DNA of 64,000 nt, from positions 1 through 64,000 of the forward strand of contig CAKSQS010000003.1 in NCBI GenBank assembly GCA_934486705.1, given 5' to 3'. The position numbers were made by a program, and so were the translations under genes. Source of the stretch: an uncultured Eubacteriales bacterium (lineage in GTDB: Bacteria > Bacillota > Clostridia > Oscillospirales > Acutalibacteraceae). Shown one piece after another: positions 59,930 through 64,000 of the stretch (within the stretch, counting starts at the first letter, position 1; each line of letters starts with the position of its first letter). The notes beneath the pieces were generated by a model. The model did no database searches and was not told the origin of the DNA. It saw only the letters and a program-made list of their open reading frames with translations.

Positions 59930-60730
59930 ATATTGCAACGGGCACATACCCGTTATCTCCTTAAAAATCCTCGAAAAATATTGAGCGCCGGAAAACCCTG
60001 TTTCCATTGCCGTTTCCGTTACGCTTTTATGCTTTAATATTTCTTTTGCCCGTGAAACTCTGTAAAGCTTTAAGTATTCCGAAAAGCTGCAGTTGAATGC
60101 TTTTTGAAACTTTCTGCAAAAGTAGCTTTCATTATATGAAAATGCTTCCGCCATAATTTTTGTATTGAGCTTTCCCGAATAATTTTCTTCAAGTATTTCC
60201 AAGGCTTTTTTTGTAAAAATATATTCTTCGGAACGGTCGGTGCTGTTCTTATAATCACTTAAGCAGGAAAAAAATAACAGCAAATTCCCTGCGGCGCGCA
60301 TTTTCCAATCTCCCGAACCGTCCTTTATCGCATTATAGCACCCGAGTAAGTAAGGCAAAATTTCTTCTGTATTTTGAATGTGATTTAAATAGCGGGGTCG
60401 GCTTTCCGTGCGGTTTTTATCACTTAAAAAATTCAGTAATGCAAAATTAAAATCAATGCAAAGATAACCGAAATCTTTACCGGTTATCCTTCCGTAGTGA
60501 GGCTCATAAGGATTTATCAATACCACGCTTTCGGGTGTGGCCTCAAATTTTTTGTCCGCCACCTGCATCTGCGCACAGCCGTTTGTTACATAAAGTATTT
60601 CAAAATCCCGATGAAAATGCATATGCGTAAAAACCGTTTCGCTTGTTAAATTTTCAAATTTTCTTTCGTATATACTGAAATCGCTGTCTTGCGAATTGAG
60701 TATATAGCTTTCATCATAAATACCTTCCAT
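59912..60730 (-). CDS. AraC-family transcriptional regulator
   Basis: A 272-residue regulator. The N-terminal cupin has FTHMHFHRDFEILYVTNGCAQMQVADK and ESVVLINPYEPHYGR, the usual sugar-binding half. The C-terminal DNA-binding domain has both helix-turn-helix motifs: LNTKIMAEAFSYNESYFCRKFQKAF and SVTETAMETGFSGAQYFSRIFKEITGMCPLQYKK. It probably activates the adjacent hydrolase and epimerase genes in response to a sugar. It is transcribed in the same direction, upstream of them, with a terminator between. Confidence 0.93.
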   Translation of the reverse strand: MEGIYDESYILNSQDSDFSIYERKFENLTSETVFTHMHFHRDFEILYVTNGCAQMQVADKKFEATPESVVLINPYEPHYGRITGKDFGYLCIDFNFALLNFLSDKNRTESRPRYLNHIQNTEEILPYLLGCYNAIKDGSGDWKMRAAGNLLLFFSCLSDYKNSTDRSEEYIFTKKALEILEENYSGKLNTKIMAEAFSYNESYFCRKFQKAFNCSFSEYLKLYRVSRAKEILKHKSVTETAMETGFSGAQYFSRIFKEITGMCPLQYKKHSV

Positions 60731-60864
60731 ACAATCATATTATTTTATTTTCTGTAAAAAGTCAATACGAAATACGGAGAAAAAGCATAGCTGGGGACGA
60801 AAAATAGTCTCCTGCTATAATAGAAGCGGTTTCCGCATTCGGCTTGCCTTGTAATCAAAAACAT

Positions 60865-61932
60865 TTATCCGTTATTCGAGCCGGTCAATATATAATGATG
60901 ATTTTCAAGGTAGGTGCCGATATTTTCTTTTGTAACAATAGTAATGTCCGTATGATAGTCCGACGGGAATTTTTCATTTAAAGTAAAAAAGTTTTTAATA
61001 ATTTCAATGCATTTTTTTGATTGATGGTATGGGTTTTGTTCTAATATAAATGAAATGGAGCCGTTAAGCAATAAATCTATATTTTCGGTTGTTAAATCGA
61101 AAGCGCCGATAATTGCATTTTTTGAATTTTGATAAGATAATATGGACTTCGGTAAATGATTAAACAGCGATAATATCAAAACACCGTCGATTTTTCTTGA
61201 ATTGCAGGTGCTTTTAAGCCGAATTTTCATATCCTTAAGAGGCTCTTTTAAGCTTAAAGTAATAGTATCTAGCAGTTCATAATCCTTTCCGTATTCGCTG
61301 TAATAACTCATGGCTCCGTTTAATCGTTCAACATGGGTAGGCTCATCTTTGTCACCTGCAATTACCAAAACAGAGGAATGCTTCGGTAATTGCGAAAGCA
61401 ACAGCTGCATTGCTGTTCTCGCACTTGAAAAATTGTCGTGACCTATGAAAACATTTTGAATTGATTCGGGAAGTTTATTGTTCAGCGCAACAATAAAGCA
61501 ACCCTTTTCCTTCAATTGCTTAAGCAAACCGTTAACCTTGTCAAAGGACGGGGTATTAATTATCAGTGCGTCAACATTAAGAGAAATTGCTTTCTGCAGG
61601 AGCTTGGAAATTTCGTCTTCGGTACGTACGGAATATCCCAAATTGTGTATTTCAACACCCAAACTTGTTAAAATATTGTAATTATCGGTCAACCCTTTTT
61701 GCATAATCTTATCAAAATAAATATTTTTTGTGCATGTGATAACGGCAACCGAGTGTTTCTTACGGATAGTAGCTAATGCCTGACCGTTAGTGTTTGCAAC
61801 ATAATTATATTTTTCCAAGCATTCGCGAACTCTGGTTGCTGTTTTATCACTGACGCGGCCGCGGTTATGAATTACACGGTCAATTGTCCCGGGTGAAACG
61901 GAAAGAATTTGGGAAAGCTCCTTGATTGTCAT
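60865..61932 (-). CDS. LacI-family repressor with sugar-binding domain
   Basis: A 355-residue regulator. The N-terminal HTH and hinge read TIKELSQILSVSPGTIDRVIHNRGRVSDKTATRV, followed by a periplasmic-binding-type domain (VDALIINTPSFDKVNGLLKQLKEKGCFIVALNNKLPES, VLVIAGDKDEPTHVERLNG). The hinge helix region fits the LacI/RbsR type. It is divergent from the GH130/solute-binding operon, with two near-identical palindromes in the gap, so it most likely represses that operon and itself. ATG 61932 is chosen: GGTGAAATT precedes it, and upstream residues are not family-like. Confidence 0.9.
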   Translation of the reverse strand: MTIKELSQILSVSPGTIDRVIHNRGRVSDKTATRVRECLEKYNYVANTNGQALATIRKKHSVAVITCTKNIYFDKIMQKGLTDNYNILTSLGVEIHNLGYSVRTEDEISKLLQKAISLNVDALIINTPSFDKVNGLLKQLKEKGCFIVALNNKLPESIQNVFIGHDNFSSARTAMQLLLSQLPKHSSVLVIAGDKDEPTHVERLNGAMSYYSEYGKDYELLDTITLSLKEPLKDMKIRLKSTCNSRKIDGVLILSLFNHLPKSILSYQNSKNAIIGAFDLTTENIDLLLNGSISFILEQNPYHQSKKCIEIIKNFFTLNEKFPSDYHTDITIVTKENIGTYLENHHYILTGSNNG

Positions 61933-62171
61933 AATTTCACCGCTTTCTGTCATTTTAGTTGAGTATATCATAGATAAAAGATACTGTCAAGCGATTCAAA
62001 ACCGTAATCGGCAATACAAGCCGGCGTTATTTATACATTTATTATAAAGCAACAGCCTATAATAATTGCGCACGATTTTTCGAGATATTTTAAAAACGCA
62101 GGTCTTGATTGTGGAAATTAACCAAAAATATCAATCTGTAATGGTGAAATTTACAGATAAATAAAAAACCG

Positions 62172-62200
62172 TTGACTTTATCAGCTTTAAATACTATAAT
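62172..62200 (+). promoter_or_regulatory. promoter of the GH130-transport operon
   Basis: TTGACT (62172-62177), 17-base spacer, TATAAT (62195-62200). Transcription would start near 62207, giving a leader of about 190 bases that contains both operators. Confidence 0.9.
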
Positions 62201-62227
62201 GAAATACAGATAGATTTTTCATAATTG

Positions 62228-62241
62228 CGTGTGCGCACACG
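62228..62241. promoter_or_regulatory. palindromic operator, promoter-proximal
   Basis: CGTGTGCGCACACG, a perfect 14-base palindrome with a central CG as in LacI-family operators. It lies about 20 bases after the expected transcription start, a position that would block the polymerase. Confidence 0.85.
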
Positions 62242-62292
62242 TAGATGTGACGACAGTGCTTTGTCGAAAAAAGTGAGCGTGTTATACACAAA

Positions 62293-62310
62293 AGCGTGTG
62301 CGCACACGCT
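62293..62310. promoter_or_regulatory. palindromic operator, distal
   Basis: AGCGTGTGCGCACACGCT, a perfect 18-base palindrome with the same core as the proximal site; centres are 67 bases apart. The pair could support repression by looping or roadblock. Confidence 0.85.
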
Positions 62311-62399
62311 AAAGGGCGAATTAGTATTACATATATGATATGTCGCCTTATTTTTATTGCTTTAAGTGATATGTATCAGCAGGAAGGTTTGATGTTAAA

Positions 62400-63359
62400 A
62401 TGAGCATTTTAAGACGTTATGAATTTAATCCGATTCTCTCTCCGGAAAATATGCCGGAGGAATGCTGCGCAATTTATAATTCGGGCGCGGCAAAGCTTAA
62501 AGACGGTACTTATGTTATGGCAAGCCGTTTTGAGGAACCTAACAAAACTCAAAAAATCTGGGTTTCAAGAAGTAAGGACGGAATTAACTTTATTCCGGAT
62601 CCCGAACCCGTTAAAATAATTTGCGATGAATCCGAACGTGAAATTTTTGACGATATTGTTTGGCTTAACCATAATAAAGGACACTTGATCGGGTCATGGT
62701 TTGATCCCCGTATTTGCCCGGTAGAGGGGAAGTATTATATTGTTTATTGCGTCGGCGGTGATTATAATTGCCGCATAGCAATAGCCGTTACGGAAGATTT
62801 TAAGACATTGAAGCATTGCAGCTTTCCTTTGCATACCTTAAACAGAAATGCGGTTTTATTTCCGGAAAAGATTAACGGTGAATATTGGATGCTGCACCGT
62901 CCTCAAAATGTAATGAATACAAATAACGGCTCTATTTGGATAGCTTCATCGCCGGATTTAAAATACTGGGGTAATTGTTATTGCATTGCCAAACCGCAGG
63001 AATATTGGGAGAATGTTAAGATCGGGCCTGCCGCACCGCCGATTAAAACCGAAAAAGGCTGGCTGGTAGTTTACCACGGAGTTTTTCCGAATTGCAACGG
63101 AATCAATTACGGTGCCGGCGTTATGCTTCTTGATTTAGAAAAGCCGTGGAAGGTCATCGGACGGGGTCGCAATCCGATTCTGTATGTAAAAGAGCAGTAT
63201 GAAATGATAGGTCAGGTTCCTAATGTCGTTTTCCCCGGAGCCGTTATTCCGGAGCCCGACGGAACCGTTAAGATATATTACGGGGCTGCCGATTATGTTC
63301 AATGCTTAGCATTTTCAACATTAGATGAATTATTAAATGAATGTACGCCGGTAGAATAA
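62400..63359 (+). CDS. GH130-family glycoside phosphorylase/hydrolase
   Basis: A 319-residue five-bladed beta-propeller enzyme of family GH130. Typical parts are FNPILSPENMP at the N-terminus, MASRFEEPNKTQKIWVSRS, WFDPRICPVEGKYYIVY with the conserved DPR, GPAAPPIKTEKGWLVVYHGV and KIYYGAADYVQCLA at the end. Most family members split beta-mannosides with phosphate, giving mannose 1-phosphate. No signal peptide, so it is cytosolic. It is the first gene after the LacI-controlled promoter, followed 73 bases later by the solute-binding lipoprotein. Confidence 0.92.
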   Translation: MSILRRYEFNPILSPENMPEECCAIYNSGAAKLKDGTYVMASRFEEPNKTQKIWVSRSKDGINFIPDPEPVKIICDESEREIFDDIVWLNHNKGHLIGSWFDPRICPVEGKYYIVYCVGGDYNCRIAIAVTEDFKTLKHCSFPLHTLNRNAVLFPEKINGEYWMLHRPQNVMNTNNGSIWIASSPDLKYWGNCYCIAKPQEYWENVKIGPAAPPIKTEKGWLVVYHGVFPNCNGINYGAGVMLLDLEKPWKVIGRGRNPILYVKEQYEMIGQVPNVVFPGAVIPEPDGTVKIYYGAADYVQCLAFSTLDELLNECTPVE

Positions 63360-63386
63360 CGTTTTTCAAATTTTGCAAAATTGGTT

Positions 63387-63407
63387 GTGACAGGTGAGCG
63401 CTGTCAC
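63387..63407. repeat. short hairpin between GH130 and lipoprotein genes
   Basis: GTGACAG and CTGTCAC flank a 7-base loop, followed by CTTTTATC... It may partly terminate or protect the transcript and so set the ratio of the two products. Confidence 0.55.
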
Positions 63408-63432
63408 TTTTATCACCGAAAGGAGTTTTTTT

Positions 63433-64000
63433 ATGAATAATCTGAGTAAAGTTATAACAGGTATCTTGGCGACGGTAATGATTCTTTCAACGGCAGCGTG
63501 CGGCAATGGCAACAGCGCCTCTGATAACCGCAGCGAAAAAGAGTCAAATGATTTTACCGATTCGGCCGAATATACAATTGATGCGACAGGCTCGCCATAT
63601 GCCGAAGGTATAAAGCTGAAACCGCTGAAGGATGCTACGGTAGTATATATGACCAATACAACATGGGAATTTATTTGTAATGAAAATTTAGAGGAATCTC
63701 CCACGCCGTATTATCATGCTATGAAAATATGGAAAGAGGTCTACGGCACCGATGTGACAATTGAGCTTGTAGACTGGGATTCGTATACAAATCATCTTAT
63801 TACGGCGGTCGCATCCGGAGAAGCACCGGATGTAATGAGATATTATGAAGAAACCCGGCATCCTGTTTGGCCGGTAAGAAATCTTATTGCTCCGCTTGAA
63901 GATTATATGTCGCTTGATGACCCTGATTACAATATTGAATACAGCAAAAGATTAGCAATAAACGGTAAGATTTATGCTTTGTTCGGTCAATCAATGAACC
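63433..64000 (+). CDS. ABC transporter solute-binding lipoprotein, 5' part
   Basis: The gene runs past the window end; 189 codons are visible. The N-terminus is a lipoprotein signal (MNNLSKVITGILATVMILST followed by AACGN, with the lipobox cysteine near residue 23). A serine/asparagine-rich linker follows, then DATVVYMTNTTWEFI and HLITAVASGEAPDVMRYYEE, the usual start of family 1 extracellular sugar-binding proteins. AAGGAG precedes the ATG. It would capture the oligosaccharide handled by the GH130 enzyme; the permease genes are presumably beyond the window. Confidence 0.92.
   Translation, partial: MNNLSKVITGILATVMILSTAACGNGNSASDNRSEKESNDFTDSAEYTIDATGSPYAEGIKLKPLKDATVVYMTNTTWEFICNENLEESPTPYYHAMKIWKEVYGTDVTIELVDWDSYTNHLITAVASGEAPDVMRYYEETRHPVWPVRNLIAPLEDYMSLDDPDYNIEYSKRLAINGKIYALFGQSMN

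Larger units (their letters stand above)
61972..62399. other. divergent control region of the sugar operon
   Basis: About 430 bases between the LacI-type gene and the GH130 gene. The right half holds a consensus promoter and two palindromic operators. The left half is A/T-rich and must contain the repressor's own promoter, which I cannot pinpoint. No coding sequence is evident. Confidence 0.75.

Overview
The window looks like chromosome from a low-to-moderate G+C, endospore-forming Firmicute, most likely a gut-type Clostridia (Oscillospiraceae/Ruminococcaceae-like). The reasons are the dgt-dnaG-rpoD order, a YunB sporulation protein, strong AGGAGG-type ribosome binding sites, TTGACA/TATAAT promoters with 17-base spacers, and a secreted protein with a dockerin and BspA-type leucine-rich repeats. 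The assignment is inference; there is no 16S gene in view.

Layout. (1) 1-13.7 kb is ordinary housekeeping: the end of a dGTPase, primase, the main sigma factor, two small proteins, a stand-alone 5S rRNA and a tRNA-Leu each with its own promoter, YunB, DNA ligase, a minimal MGMT-type protein, a TauE/SafE exporter split into two half-size genes, a 1154-residue cysteine-rich secreted protein, and a DUF3343/cysteine desulfurase pair. (2) 13.7-35.1 kb is one long minus-strand Wzx/Wzy-type exopolysaccharide operon. It starts with an aminotransferase and a PglC-like initiating transferase, carries four GT4 glycosyltransferases, a pyruvyl transferase, flippase and polymerase, encodes UDP-L-FucNAc synthesis (CapE/F/G-like) and UDP-GalNAcA synthesis (TviB/TviC-like), and ends with an LCP ligase. 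(3) 35.1-40.8 kb is a scar zone: a helicase whose last repeat is cut off by an in-frame TGA, a frameshifted tyrosine integrase bracketed by 12-base direct repeats, and an isolated collagen-like phage tail protein. (4) 40.8-54.0 kb is an integrative-element segment on the minus strand. It holds three serine recombinases (the middle one without a catalytic domain), two ParB-like proteins, an orphan MazF, small unknown proteins, an inverted-repeat cluster resembling an oriT, a sigma factor with an occluded ribosome binding site, and an SOS mutagenesis operon (LexA-like, ImmA, zinc ribbon, Y-family polymerase, YolD) with visible operators, preceded by a WYL regulator. No relaxase or mating-pore gene is in view. 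(5) 54.0-57.2 kb is a graveyard of IS fragments and a decayed glycosidase-like gene, plus an intact IS110-family transposase with a candidate bridge RNA upstream. (6) 57.2-64 kb is a carbohydrate locus: an AGE-family 2-epimerase, a TIM-barrel hydrolase-like protein, AraC and LacI regulators, and a divergent operon (GH130 enzyme, then an ABC solute-binding lipoprotein cut by the window end) with a canonical promoter and two near-identical palindromic operators.

How the genes work together. The EPS operon carries most of the steps from nucleotide-sugar supply to cell-wall attachment, with no chain-length regulator visible. The element at 40.8-54 kb couples integration, partition-like functions and an SOS-controlled mutasome. 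The last locus is a regulated uptake and breakdown system for a mannoside or related glycan. The strongest unusual signals are the oriT-like repeats, the RBS hairpin before the element sigma factor, the LexA operators, the catalytic-less recombinase, the cysteine-rich dockerin protein and the IS110 RNA. I found no CRISPR array and no gene set that I can defend as a wholly new defence system.
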